Positions 42,510-51,013 of a stretch of 64,000 nt of DNA are shown here, piece by piece. Source of the DNA: Nocardia jiangxiensis NBRC 101359 (GTDB lineage Bacteria; Actinomycetota; Actinomycetes; Mycobacteriales; Mycobacteriaceae); assembly GCF_000308615.1 (NCBI RefSeq), contig NZ_BAGB01000169.1:93698-157697 (forward strand), read 5' to 3'. Within the stretch, counting starts at the first letter, position 1; every line of letters begins with the position of its first letter. A program made the position numbers and the translations under genes. Below the pieces are notes generated by a model. It was not told where the DNA came from and ran no database searches. It saw nothing but the letters and a program-made list of their open reading frames with translations.

Positions 42510-43356
42510 GGGTGGCCCTCCACGGCAGCAGTGCACGCTCGAGGCCGCGCATGATCACATCCACGACGAGTCCGAGCACGGCATAGATCAGGATGCCCGC
42601 GATGATGATGTCGGTGCGCTGAAACTGGTTGGCGGTGTTGAGGATATAGCCGATCCCCGCCTGGGAGTTGATCTGTTCCGCCGCGACGAGCGCCAGCAAC
42701 GCGGTGGCCGCCGCATAGCGCCAGCCGACCAGAATTCCCGGCATCGCCATCGGCGCCACCACCAGGCGGATCGTCTGCCACCGCGACATCTCGAAGGTTC
42801 TCGACACCTCGAGCAGTTTCGGATCGATCGCGCGGATCGCGTGGTAGGTGTTCAGGTAGACGGGAAAGATCGACGCCCCGACGATCAGCGCGACCTTGGA
42901 TTCCTCACCGATGCCGAACCATACGACGAACAGCGGGATCATCGCGATGAACGGGATCGTGCGGATCATCTGCAACGGCGCGTCGTAGATCCGTTCCGCC
43001 GTGGCCGAGAGCCCGGCCACGACGCCGAGCACCAAGCCCGCGACGCCGCCGATCACCAGTCCCAGGCCAGCGCGTTGCAGTGAGATCGGCAGCGCCTGTT
43101 GCAGATCGCCGGAGGACCACAGTTCCTTGTACGCGCCCAGGATGGCGGCCGGGCCGGGCAGCACACCGGCGCTGACCCAGCCGCTCGACGAACTGATCTG
43201 CCACAGCACGATCAGCAACACCGGAACCGCCACCCGGACCACCAGCGACGTCACCCGCGAGGCGGACCGGATTCGCACACTGCGCCCGGAATCTCCTGTG
43301 TAGGAACGAGTTCGGGTCCGGACGGCGGGAAGGCCGACCGGCGCGACGACGGTCAC
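42496..43356 (-). CDS. ABC transporter permease, SsuC-like
   Basis: The 286-residue inner-membrane protein has six predicted membrane segments and the binding-protein-dependent transport motif around EVSRTFEMSRWQTIRLVVAP MAMPGI. The N-terminus has a long basic cytoplasmic tail. The GTG start overlaps the rhodanese stop (GTGA), and the end overlaps the ATPase start, so the middle of the operon is a chain of coupled genes. Family: sulfonate/nitrate/taurine permeases. Confidence 0.88.
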   Translation of the reverse strand: MTVVAPVGLPAVRTRTRSYTGDSGRSVRIRSASRVTSLVVRVAVPVLLIVLWQISSSSGWVSAGVLPGPAAILGAYKELWSSGDLQQALPISLQRAGLGLVIGGVAGLVLGVVAGLSATAERIYDAPLQMIRTIPFIAMIPLFVVWFGIGEESKVALIVGASIFPVYLNTYHAIRAIDPKLLEVSRTFEMSRWQTIRLVVAPMAMPGILVGWRYAAATALLALVAAEQINSQAGIGYILNTANQFQRTDIIIAGILIYAVLGLVVDVIMRGLERALLPWRATHVGA

Positions 43357-44954
43357 GAGCTTTTCGCCTCGAAGTCGAAGTCGCGATCGCCTTCGGAGTT
43401 CCCCAGCAGCGCGTATTCCCAATCGAAGTAGTCGCGGTACCAGGCATCGCGTTCGGGGCCGAAGGGCGGCGGGCCCACGCGGTCGGCGATCTCCCCGGCG
43501 TAGTGCGGGTCGTCACTGGTCGGCTCCACCGGTACGCTGCTCGGTCCGCCGAGGACGACGCGCACGTCATGTCCGGCGTCGAGCAGGTCGCGGGCCGCGA
43601 AGTGGGGCCGGTACGCCACTGGTCCGCCGCCGGACTGGAGATCGGTGCCCACATCGGCCGTTTTGTCGTTCAGCTCGTCGCCGACCAGGACGATCCGGCC
43701 TCTCCCCTGCGCTGCGGACCGGAGGTGTTCCCGGCGCGCGTGGATCGAGCCGGGCAGGTGCCCGCGCTCGTATTCACGCGAAGAACGAAGATCGAATACC
43801 GTCGGCGCAGAATTCGATTCGAGTTCATCCGCGAGTTCTTTCCCGGAGATCTCCGGAACCTCGGGCACCGTAGGCGATTCCGGCCGGGGCGACGTCAGAA
43901 TCTCCGGGCGAGCCACGACGACCTCGATCGGCCCTCGGTGCAGGTAGCGCAGCCACTGCACCGTACTGGCGGCGCGGACCAGGTCGGGAGTATCGACGAG
44001 CACAACGCGGGCATCGAGCACGGCCAGATGCTCATCGCTCGCCTGCACCAGCTGCCCGCCCTGAACGTGCCGCGCGTCCGCGACCGTACCGGCAGCGAAT
44101 TCCTCCGGGGTGCGGATATCGATCGAATAGGTGGTGCGCGAGCCGTCGCCGACCGACGACGCGTCCACGACCCGCACCCCGAGCCGTTCGAGAGTCGTTG
44201 CCGCCCAATCGATCAGGTGTGCCGGAACATCCGCCGGTGCGTCGAGCGGAGTTCCCGGACCGCTCTCGATCCGCCCGCCTGCCCACCCCCAGGCCGGTGT
44301 GCCGTTGTGCAGCGAATACACCTGATTCGGAATGCCGGTGTTGATCAGCGATTGCGCCCCGACGATGCCGCGGGTGCGGCCCGCGCAGTTGACCACGATC
44401 GTGGTCTCCGGGCCCGTGATCCCTTGCAGCCCACGGTAAGCCAGCTCCGAGCCGCCGCCGGTGTCCAATCCGCCCGGAATATGGTGGTGCAGGTACTCCG
44501 AGTGCGGGCGGCTGTCCAGCACGACGACATCCGCGCCCTCGGCACGCCAGCGCGCGACCGTGTCCGCATCGACGGTCGCTGTGCCGAAATGCTTTTCGAT
44601 CCACTCGCCGAGCGTCTTGCTCCGCACGTTCGTGCCGGTGTAGAGCCGACCCCCCGCCGCGGTCCAGCCCGCCAGCCCGTCGCGCACGACCGCGACGTCG
44701 GTGTACCCGAGACCGGTCAGAATGTGCGCCGCCTGCTCGTCGAGTTCGGGCTCGGAGGCCAGCACGACGGTCGTCCCGGTGCGCGGAACCGCCTGCCGGA
44801 TGCGGTGTTCCAGGTCGTGCAGCGGCAACCCGCTGCTCACGGCGATATGCCCGGCCGCACGAGCAGCGGGCGCGCGAACGTCCAGCAGGGCCACCTCGCG
44901 GTCCCGGTCGTCGAGTAGTGCGCGCAGTTCGGCGCCGCTGATCGTCGCGGTCAT
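43353..44954 (-). CDS. Tetra-rhodanese protein, first gene of the organosulfur operon
   Basis: The 533-residue protein comprises four rhodanese-like domains (starting near residues 5, 125, 255 and 365). Only the second keeps the catalytic cysteine, in VVNCAGRTRG (Cys190). The equivalent loops in the others read VVLASEPELD, VVLVDTPDLV and IVLVGDELND. It therefore has one potential sulfurtransferase site and three structural or partner-binding copies. It probably handles sulfane sulfur or thiosulfate released during organosulfur breakdown. No signal peptide. The start at 44954 follows GAGGAAG. Upstream lie a candidate leader peptide and two hairpins. Confidence 0.85.
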   Translation of the reverse strand: MTATISGAELRALLDDRDREVALLDVRAPAARAAGHIAVSSGLPLHDLEHRIRQAVPRTGTTVVLASEPELDEQAAHILTGLGYTDVAVVRDGLAGWTAAGGRLYTGTNVRSKTLGEWIEKHFGTATVDADTVARWRAEGADVVVLDSRPHSEYLHHHIPGGLDTGGGSELAYRGLQGITGPETTIVVNCAGRTRGIVGAQSLINTGIPNQVYSLHNGTPAWGWAGGRIESGPGTPLDAPADVPAHLIDWAATTLERLGVRVVDASSVGDGSRTTYSIDIRTPEEFAAGTVADARHVQGGQLVQASDEHLAVLDARVVLVDTPDLVRAASTVQWLRYLHRGPIEVVVARPEILTSPRPESPTVPEVPEISGKELADELESNSAPTVFDLRSSREYERGHLPGSIHARREHLRSAAQGRGRIVLVGDELNDKTADVGTDLQSGGGPVAYRPHFAARDLLDAGHDVRVVLGGPSSVPVEPTSDDPHYAGEIADRVGPPPFGPERDAWYRDYFDWEYALLGNSEGDRDFDFEAKSS

Positions 44955-45002
44955 CAATACTTCCTCGTCTCACGAACGTGTCGACGCCGGGCGCACTCCG
45001 CG

Positions 45003-45057
45003 GATATCCGAAAGCCGTTCGACGGCAACGGAATATCAGCGCGTGGCTACCTCACGC
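45003..45057 (-). promoter_or_regulatory. Two stem-loops in the leader of the organosulfur operon (candidate attenuator)
   Basis: Reading on the minus strand, the first hairpin (45041-45057) has a GCGTG/CACGC stem and starts at the base after the stop codon of the 8-codon frame. The second (45003-45037) has an inner GCCGT/ACGGC stem with a 3-base loop, extended by GATATTCCG pairing with CGGATATC with one bulge. A ribosome at the leader stop codon would cover the first hairpin. This is the arrangement expected for translation-dependent attenuation, but no experiment is implied. Confidence 0.45.
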
Positions 45058-45084
45058 CTACTGCCCGCGGCACCGATGCGACAT
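45058..45084 (-). CDS. Possible 8-residue cysteine-containing leader peptide
   Basis: The frame reads ATG TCG CAT CGG TGC CGC GGG CAG TAG, giving MSHRCRGQ, with its stop 103 bases before the rhodanese start codon. Short basic cysteine-containing leader peptides are found ahead of sulfur-assimilation operons in actinobacteria, where they sense cysteine availability. No ribosome-binding site is obvious, so translation would have to be leaderless or weak. It is too short for statistical support by itself; the position and the hairpins are the argument. Confidence 0.4.
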   Translation of the reverse strand: MSHRCRGQ

Positions 45085-45223
45085 GCCGAGGGCACAACAC
45101 ACACAGCCCCACGGACCCGGACCTTGACAGCCATTCTGCGAAGTCGAGGGCCGCACCGGAAGTATTGGACTCGCGCTGACGGAAAGTTTGCTCCGCAGCA
45201 CGCCGAGTCCGGATCCTCCCCGC

Positions 45224-46831
45224 TCAGTCGGCCAAACCGGCGTCCTTGCTGCCGTACGCGTCGCGCAGTTCCGGCTTGACGACCTTGCCGCTCGCGTTGC
45301 GCGGCAGCTCCCCGATGATCACGAGATCCTTGGGATGTTTGAAACGAGCGAGATTCTCGTCGAGGTGCGGCCCCAATTCGGCGAGGGTCAGCTCACCGGC
45401 CCCGTCCGCGAGGACGACCACGGCCACCGGCACCTCGCCCCACTTCTCGTGTGCGCGACCGATCACCGCGGCCTCGGCGATCTTCGGATGCCCGTACAGG
45501 ACGTTCTCGACCTCGGCACAGTAGATGTTCTCGCCGCCGGAGATGATCATATCCTTGGCGCGGTCCACGACGTAGAGGAAGCCCTCCTCGTCCTGGCGAA
45601 CCAGATCCCCGGAATGGAACCAGCCACCGCGGAACGCCTCGGCGGTGCCCTGCGGGTTCTGCCAGTAGCCCTTCATCAGATTCGGTCCGCGATAGACGAT
45701 CTCGCCGACCTCGCCGGGCTTCACGTCGTTCATCATCGGGTCGACGATGCGGGCGGTCACCGCGGGCACCACTTTGCCGATCGAACCGATCTTGCGCAGT
45801 GCGTCCTTGCCTTGCAGAACGCAGGTGACCGGAGACATCTCGGTCTGGCCGAACGCGGTCATGTTGAGCGCCTGCGGGAAGCTCTCGTTCATCGCCGTGA
45901 GCACGGTATCCGACGCCGGGGCGGCTCCCCAGCTGATCGTGCGCAGCGCCAGATCGCGCGGTCTGGCGCGCTGCGCCGCGCACACCGCCTGCCATTGCGC
46001 GGGCACCATGAACACCGAGGTCGTGCCTTCGCGTTCCAGGGTGTCCAGCATGGTGTCGGCGTCGAACGCACCCAGCGGATGAATCACCGCCCGGATCCCC
46101 CGGTAGAAGACCGGCGCGAACCCCGCGAGACCGGCGATGTGGAAGATGGGCGGTACGACCGAGGCGACATCGTCGTCCGAACTCCCGACCGCCGCGTTGA
46201 TCGTGGTCACCGCCTGCGCCTGCAGATTGGTGTGAGTGAGCATGGCGCCCTTGGGTTTTCCGGTGGTGCCCGAGGTGTACATGATCACCGCGACGGTGTC
46301 CTCGGGGACATCGATCCCGGGCAGATCGGACGGATCCTCGGCCACGAGCGCCTCGTAGTCCAGATGCGCCGGATCCCCGTCGCCGTCGACCACGATCATC
46401 GTGTCGATCGCGCCGGTGGCCGCGCGCACCGCATCCAGCAGCGGCACCAGCACTTTCTCGGTGACGACGACCTTCGCGCCGCTGTCGGTGACGAGATAGG
46501 AGACCTCGGCCGGGCTCATCCGGATATTGACCGGCACCGGGATCGCGCCGATCAGGTTGGCCCCCAGCACCGCCTCGATGTACTCGGTGCGATTCAGCAG
46601 CGCCATCAGCACGCGATCGCCGAACCGGACGCCGCGCCGATGCAGTGCGGCGGCGAACGCCCGGGACCGTTCGTCGAGTGCGCGCCAGGTGGTCGCGGAG
46701 TCCAGGTATTTGATCGCGATCCGACCCGGCGTCATCAGCGCATGGCGATGTACCTGGTTGTTCCAGTGGTTACGTCGCGAGCGCAACGGCTCGGTGATCG
46801 ATCCGTTCGTCGATTCCGTGGTGGCGGTCAT
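45224..46831 (-). CDS. AMP-dependent acyl-CoA synthetase (FadD-type)
   Basis: A 535-residue ANL-superfamily ligase with P-loop IMYTSGTTGKPKGAMLTH, A5 motif NMTAFGQTEMSPVT, hinge WFHSGDLVRQDEEGFLYVVD and terminal NASGKVVKPELR. The closest resemblance is to fatty-acid and cyclic-acid CoA ligases. The start at 46831 follows CAGGAG. It lies 166 bases downstream of the aminotransferase gene on the same strand, so readthrough from the histidine region is possible, but it may be independent. No GAGAC-type operator was seen upstream. Confidence 0.88.
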   Translation of the reverse strand: MTATTESTNGSITEPLRSRRNHWNNQVHRHALMTPGRIAIKYLDSATTWRALDERSRAFAAALHRRGVRFGDRVLMALLNRTEYIEAVLGANLIGAIPVPVNIRMSPAEVSYLVTDSGAKVVVTEKVLVPLLDAVRAATGAIDTMIVVDGDGDPAHLDYEALVAEDPSDLPGIDVPEDTVAVIMYTSGTTGKPKGAMLTHTNLQAQAVTTINAAVGSSDDDVASVVPPIFHIAGLAGFAPVFYRGIRAVIHPLGAFDADTMLDTLEREGTTSVFMVPAQWQAVCAAQRARPRDLALRTISWGAAPASDTVLTAMNESFPQALNMTAFGQTEMSPVTCVLQGKDALRKIGSIGKVVPAVTARIVDPMMNDVKPGEVGEIVYRGPNLMKGYWQNPQGTAEAFRGGWFHSGDLVRQDEEGFLYVVDRAKDMIISGGENIYCAEVENVLYGHPKIAEAAVIGRAHEKWGEVPVAVVVLADGAGELTLAELGPHLDENLARFKHPKDLVIIGELPRNASGKVVKPELRDAYGSKDAGLAD

Positions 46832-46997
46832 GCTCACTCCTGTCGCCGCGGCCCGATGGACCTGAGCTACTGCGGACTCCGTGGACTCTGTGCCCTGAGT
46901 CACACAGTAGCGAGACGGCGATCTCCCCGTGCCGGGATGAATCACGCGGGGGCGACATCGCATCCGCATGATGTCGCCCCCGCCTCCTCATTCGGAA

Positions 46998-48089
46998 TCA
47001 GGCCGTGAGTCCGTCCTGCCGGGTCCCTGCGCCCAGGTCGTCGACCGCGGTGAGGACGGCGTCCTGCGCCGCGCGTTCGCCGACCGTGACCCGCACGCCT
47101 TCCCTGTCGAACGCGCGCACGGACACCCCGCGCGCGACACAGGCCGCCTCGAGTTCAGCGGTCCGTTCGCCGACCGGCAGCCACACGAAGTTGGCCCCGC
47201 TGTGCGGGACGTGAATTCCGCGGCGGCGCAGGCCCTCCACCAGATGGGCGCGGCCTTCGCGGACCACCTCGACGATGTGGTCGGTGTGCGCGCGGTCGGA
47301 CAAGGCGGCGCGGGCGGCCGCCTCGGCCACTCGGCTCAGACCGAACGGCGGCGAGGCCGCGCGAACGTCGTCGGCGATGTCGGGATGTGCCAGCAGATAT
47401 CCCGCGCGCAGACCGGCCAGGCCGTATGCCTTCGAAAAGGTCCGCAGCACAACCAGATTCGGGAATCGTGCCCGCAGGCTCGCAGTGCGCGAGGGGTAGC
47501 GGGAGAACTCCTGATACGCCTCGTCCAGGATCACCAGCACGTGCTCGGGCACCCCGGCGATCAGATCCTCGAGCTGTTGCGGCGACAGCTCGGTTCCGGT
47601 CGGGTTGTTCGGATTGCACAGGATCATCGCGCGGGTGTCGTCATCGATGGCCGCGAGCATGGCCGCGGGGTCGTGCCCGAAGTTCTCGTCCAGCGGCACC
47701 GGCACGGCCGTGGCTCCCACCACGCCGATCAGGATCGGATACGCCTCGTAACTGCGCCAGGCGTGCACGACCTTGGCGCCGTGTCCGGTGTATGCGGCCA
47801 GCACGTTCTGTAGCAGCGAGATCGAACCGCCGCCCACCACGATCTGCGCCGGGTCGACCTCCAGTCGCGCACCGATATCGGCGACCAGATCCTCGCCGAT
47901 CAGCGACGGGTAGAGGTTGCCGCGCTCGGCCGCGTCGCGGATCGCGGCCAGGATGTGCGGTGAGGGTGGCACCGTCGATTCGTTCGACGACGCCCGCCAC
48001 CGCACATCACTGAGCCCGGCCGCGCGCGTATACCGGGGCAACGCCGCCACCACCGAACGCGCTCGGACGGTAGGACTCGTACGCGGCAT
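46998..48089 (-). CDS. HisC-like PLP aminotransferase
   Basis: This 363-residue class I/II aminotransferase resembles histidinol-phosphate/aromatic aminotransferases. It has ASSNESTVPPSPHILAAI, ILCNPNNPTGTELSP, VILDEAYQEFSRYPS and the PLP-lysine motif LRTFSKAYGLAGLRAGY. It lies 47 bases behind hutH on the same strand and shares its operator, so a catabolic role is more likely than histidine biosynthesis. A plausible reaction is interconversion of histidine and imidazolepyruvate, which would link the 2-hydroxyacid dehydrogenase at 49796 to HutH. The start at 48089 has GGAG nine bases upstream. Other aromatic amino acids remain possible. Confidence 0.82.
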   Translation of the reverse strand: MPRTSPTVRARSVVAALPRYTRAAGLSDVRWRASSNESTVPPSPHILAAIRDAAERGNLYPSLIGEDLVADIGARLEVDPAQIVVGGGSISLLQNVLAAYTGHGAKVVHAWRSYEAYPILIGVVGATAVPVPLDENFGHDPAAMLAAIDDDTRAMILCNPNNPTGTELSPQQLEDLIAGVPEHVLVILDEAYQEFSRYPSRTASLRARFPNLVVLRTFSKAYGLAGLRAGYLLAHPDIADDVRAASPPFGLSRVAEAAARAALSDRAHTDHIVEVVREGRAHLVEGLRRRGIHVPHSGANFVWLPVGERTAELEAACVARGVSVRAFDREGVRVTVGERAAQDAVLTAVDDLGAGTRQDGLTA

Positions 48090-48136
48090 CCCGGGGCGCT
48101 CCTGTTCATCGATGATTCCGGGATCGAACGACCGAC

Positions 48137-49708
48137 TCACGACAGCGGACCCAGGACGCGCTCGACGGCTTCGAGCAGCCGGTCCGAGCGGATCGCGGTG
48201 ACGACGGCCTCGATTTCGGGTGCGAGAAACCGGTCCGGACCCGGCCCTTCGACGGTCTCGCGGACAGCGGCGACGACCGCCGCGGTGCCGGGTGCGGGTG
48301 CGAGCGGGGCGCGCATCTCGATGGCGCGGGCCGCTGTGAGGATCTCGATCGCCAGCACCCGGGTCAGACCGTCCACGGACCGGCGCAGTTTGCGCGCGGC
48401 CGACCAGCCCATCGATACATGGTCCTCCTGCATGGCCGAGGACGGGATCGAATCGGTGCTGGCCGGGTTCGCCAGCCGTTTCAGCTCCGAGACGATCGCG
48501 GCCTGGGTGTACTGGGCGATCATGTGGCCGCTGTCGACGCCCGGATCCTCGGCCAGGAAGGGATTGAGGCCGTGGTTGCGGGCGACGTCCAGGAACCGGT
48601 CGGTGCGGCGTTCGCTGATACTCGCAAGGTCGGCGGTCACGATGGCCAGGAAGTCCAGCACGTAGGCGATCGGCGCGCCGTGGAAGTTGCCGTTGGATTC
48701 CACCCGGCCGTCGCGGGTCACGACCGGATTGTCCACGGCGCTGTCGAGTTCTCGTTCGGCCACCGTGCGCGCGTGTTCGACGGTATCGCGCGCGGCCCCG
48801 GCAACCTGCGGCGCACAGCGCAGCGAGTAGGCGTCCTGCACCCGCGTGCACTCCGGACCGCGATGGCTGGCCACGATCGCCGAATCGGCCAGCACGCGAC
48901 GCATGTTCGCCGCCGCGAGCGCCTGTCCGGGGTGCGGGCGCAACTGCTGCAGATCCTCGGCGAAGACCCGGTCGGTGCCGAGCTGACCTTCGACGCTCAT
49001 CGCCGCGGCGATATCGGCGATCTGCAACAGCCGCCGCAGATCGTGCAGGGCCAGGACCAACTGGCCGAGCATGCCGTCGGTGCCGTTGATCAGCGCCAGG
49101 CCCTCCTTCTCGGCCAGCACCACCGGGGTCAGACCGTGCGCGCTCAACGCCTCGGCCGCGGGCATCTCGACACCCGCCGAAGTCCGCACCGTGCCTTCCC
49201 CGATGAGCGCCAATGCCACATGGGAAAGCGGGGCGAGGTCGCCCGAGCACCCCAGGCTCCCGTACTCGTACACCACCGGCGTCAGACCGGCGGACAGCAT
49301 CGCGGCGTATGCCTCGACGGTCTCGACGCGCACACCGGTGCGCCCGGTGGCCAACGTCGACAGGCGCAGCAGCATCAGCGCGCGCACGACCTCGCGTTCG
49401 ACCTCGGCCCCGGTGCCCGCGGCGTGCGAGCGAATCAGGCTGCGCTGCAGGTCAGCTCGCATCTCCGGCGGAATGTGCCGGGTGGCCAGTGCACCGAACC
49501 CGGTCGAGACCCCGTACACCGGCGTCGGGTCCTGGGCCAGCTCCTCGATGCGTTTGCGGCTCTCGGCGATGGCGACCAACGCTTCCTCGGACACCACGAC
49601 CGGTGCGTCGTCGCGGGCGATCCGCACGACGTCCTCGATGCTGACGGGCCCGACACCGACCACGACCGCGTCGGCCGTGGCACTGCGCCGGGATGGCTCG
49701 GTGGACAT
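48137..49708 (-). CDS. hutH: Histidine ammonia-lyase
   Basis: The 523-residue enzyme deaminates histidine to urocanate. The active-site Tyr loop VYGVSTGFG (Tyr65) and the MIO-forming tripeptide Cys-Ser-Gly in GSLGCSGDLAPLSH (154-156) are present. The Cys form of the tripeptide also occurs in Streptomyces HutH and is compatible with activity. Further hallmarks are EKEGLALINGT, QDAYSLRCAPQV, SNGNFHG and MQEDHVSMG. A perfect GAGAC-N4-GTCTC operator lies 24 bases upstream of the start, so transcription is probably controlled by the local IclR regulator. It heads a unit with the HisC-like gene. Confidence 0.95.
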   Translation of the reverse strand: MSTEPSRRSATADAVVVGVGPVSIEDVVRIARDDAPVVVSEEALVAIAESRKRIEELAQDPTPVYGVSTGFGALATRHIPPEMRADLQRSLIRSHAAGTGAEVEREVVRALMLLRLSTLATGRTGVRVETVEAYAAMLSAGLTPVVYEYGSLGCSGDLAPLSHVALALIGEGTVRTSAGVEMPAAEALSAHGLTPVVLAEKEGLALINGTDGMLGQLVLALHDLRRLLQIADIAAAMSVEGQLGTDRVFAEDLQQLRPHPGQALAAANMRRVLADSAIVASHRGPECTRVQDAYSLRCAPQVAGAARDTVEHARTVAERELDSAVDNPVVTRDGRVESNGNFHGAPIAYVLDFLAIVTADLASISERRTDRFLDVARNHGLNPFLAEDPGVDSGHMIAQYTQAAIVSELKRLANPASTDSIPSSAMQEDHVSMGWSAARKLRRSVDGLTRVLAIEILTAARAIEMRAPLAPAPGTAAVVAAVRETVEGPGPDRFLAPEIEAVVTAIRSDRLLEAVERVLGPLS

Positions 49709-49731
49709 ATTGCTGCCTCCAGTCTGATATT

Positions 49732-49747
49732 CGAGACTTTAGTCTCG
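49732..49747. promoter_or_regulatory. IclR-type operator, site A (hutH)
   Basis: CGAGACT-TT-AGTCTCG is a perfect inverted repeat with 7-base arms, directly upstream of hutH. It matches four other sites in this region. Confidence 0.75.
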
Positions 49748-49795
49748 GATCATGGGTATGCGCGGACGCACGCCGTACGCCGCGGCGCGGTCCGG

Positions 49796-51013
49796 TCAGT
49801 GCGCGGCGGTGATGAGTTCGGGACCCCGTTTGCGCAGTTCGTCGACACTCGCGACACCGACGAGCTGCATCGTCCGGCGCAACTGCTCGGTGAGGAGCCG
49901 GGCGACGCGGTCCACACCGGGCTCCCCGGCCGCGGTCAGGCCCCAGAGGTAGGGGCGGCCGACGAATGCTGCATCGGCTCCCAGCGCGAGTGCGGTGGCG
50001 ATATCGGCGCCGTGCCGCACGCCGGAATCGACGACGATCCCGAAATCCTCGCCGACCGCCCGGCGTACCGGCTGTACGAGATCGATCGGGACGATGCACC
50101 GATCCAGTTGGCGCCCACCGTGATTGGACAGGTGCACGCCGTCGAGTCCGATCTCTTTCGCACGCTGCGCATCCTGCGGGCCGACCGGGCCCTTGAGCAC
50201 CAACCGGCCCGGCCACTGCTCCCGGATACGGCACACGTCGGCCCAGTCGACCGACGGATCGAATTGCGCGGTGATGTTCTCGATGGTGTAACCGCCGCCC
50301 CCGGCGCTGGAGACATTCGCGAACTCGATCTTCGGACTGGCGAGCATTTTGGTCCAATAACCGGGCCGCACACCAAGATCGATCATGCCCTCGAGCGTCA
50401 ACTGCGGCGGGATGGTGAGTCCGTTGCGCACATCGCGAACCCGATAGCCCGACACCGCGGTGTCCACGGCGATCTCGAGCACCCGATAGCCGGCCGCGTC
50501 GGCCCGGCGAACCAGTTCGTCGGTCAGGTCGCGGTCCTTCCAGATGTAGAGCTGGAACCAGCGGTCCGCGTCGTGTGTCGCGGGAAGTCCGGCCAGGTCT
50601 TCCAGCGAGGTCGAGGCCATCGTGGACAGGACGTATGGGATACCGGCCCGCGCCGCGGCCGCCGCGACGGCCGGTTCGCCCAGCGGCGAGAGCATCCGCG
50701 TATATCCGGTGGGCGCGAAGCCCATCGGCGCCGCACTGGGCCGACCGAACAGGCTGGTGGACAGATCGGCGCTGCTCACGTCGGCCAGCACCGAAGGGGT
50801 GAAGCGCCACTTGCGGAACGCTTCGGCGTTGGCGCGCAACGTGATCTCCTCGTCGGCGCCTCCGGCGATGTAGTCGTAGACCGGCCGAGGCAACCGGCGG
50901 CGGGACAGCCGCCGGAAGTCCTCGATGGTCTTGCACCTATCCAGCAGCCGAGTGTCACGATTCCACGCCGGCGGTTTCAGCTTGATCAGCTCGCGAACTT
51001 CATGAGGTTTCAC
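49796..51013 (-). CDS. FMN-dependent 2-hydroxyacid dehydrogenase (LldD/mandelate dehydrogenase family)
   Basis: The 405-residue protein is an FMN alpha-hydroxyacid dehydrogenase. It shows RRLPRPVYDYIAGGADEE, FAPTGYTRMLSPLGE, STMASTSLEDLA, WFQLYIWKDR, and the catalytic His in GVHLSNHGGRQLD with the FMN-binding DSGVRHGADIATALALGADA. The enzyme oxidises a 2-hydroxyacid to a 2-oxoacid. In this cluster imidazole-lactate is the substrate that would make sense, giving imidazolepyruvate for the aminotransferase. The GTG start overlaps the permease stop (GTGA), so the two are coupled. Confidence 0.88.
   Translation of the reverse strand: MKPHEVRELIKLKPPAWNRDTRLLDRCKTIEDFRRLSRRRLPRPVYDYIAGGADEEITLRANAEAFRKWRFTPSVLADVSSADLSTSLFGRPSAAPMGFAPTGYTRMLSPLGEPAVAAAAARAGIPYVLSTMASTSLEDLAGLPATHDADRWFQLYIWKDRDLTDELVRRADAAGYRVLEIAVDTAVSGYRVRDVRNGLTIPPQLTLEGMIDLGVRPGYWTKMLASPKIEFANVSSAGGGGYTIENITAQFDPSVDWADVCRIREQWPGRLVLKGPVGPQDAQRAKEIGLDGVHLSNHGGRQLDRCIVPIDLVQPVRRAVGEDFGIVVDSGVRHGADIATALALGADAAFVGRPYLWGLTAAGEPGVDRVARLLTEQLRRTMQLVGVASVDELRKRGPELITAAH

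Noticed and set aside
44955..45222. A SAM or other known riboswitch upstream of the organosulfur operon.
   Set aside because: I could not match the conserved core of SAM-I, SAM-II or SAM-IV; the short reading frame with hairpins is a better description of what is visible.
48137..49708. HutH with Cys instead of Ala in the MIO tripeptide as a sign of an inactive enzyme.
   Set aside because: Cys-Ser-Gly occurs in active Streptomyces HutH and can form the same cofactor; all other motifs are intact.
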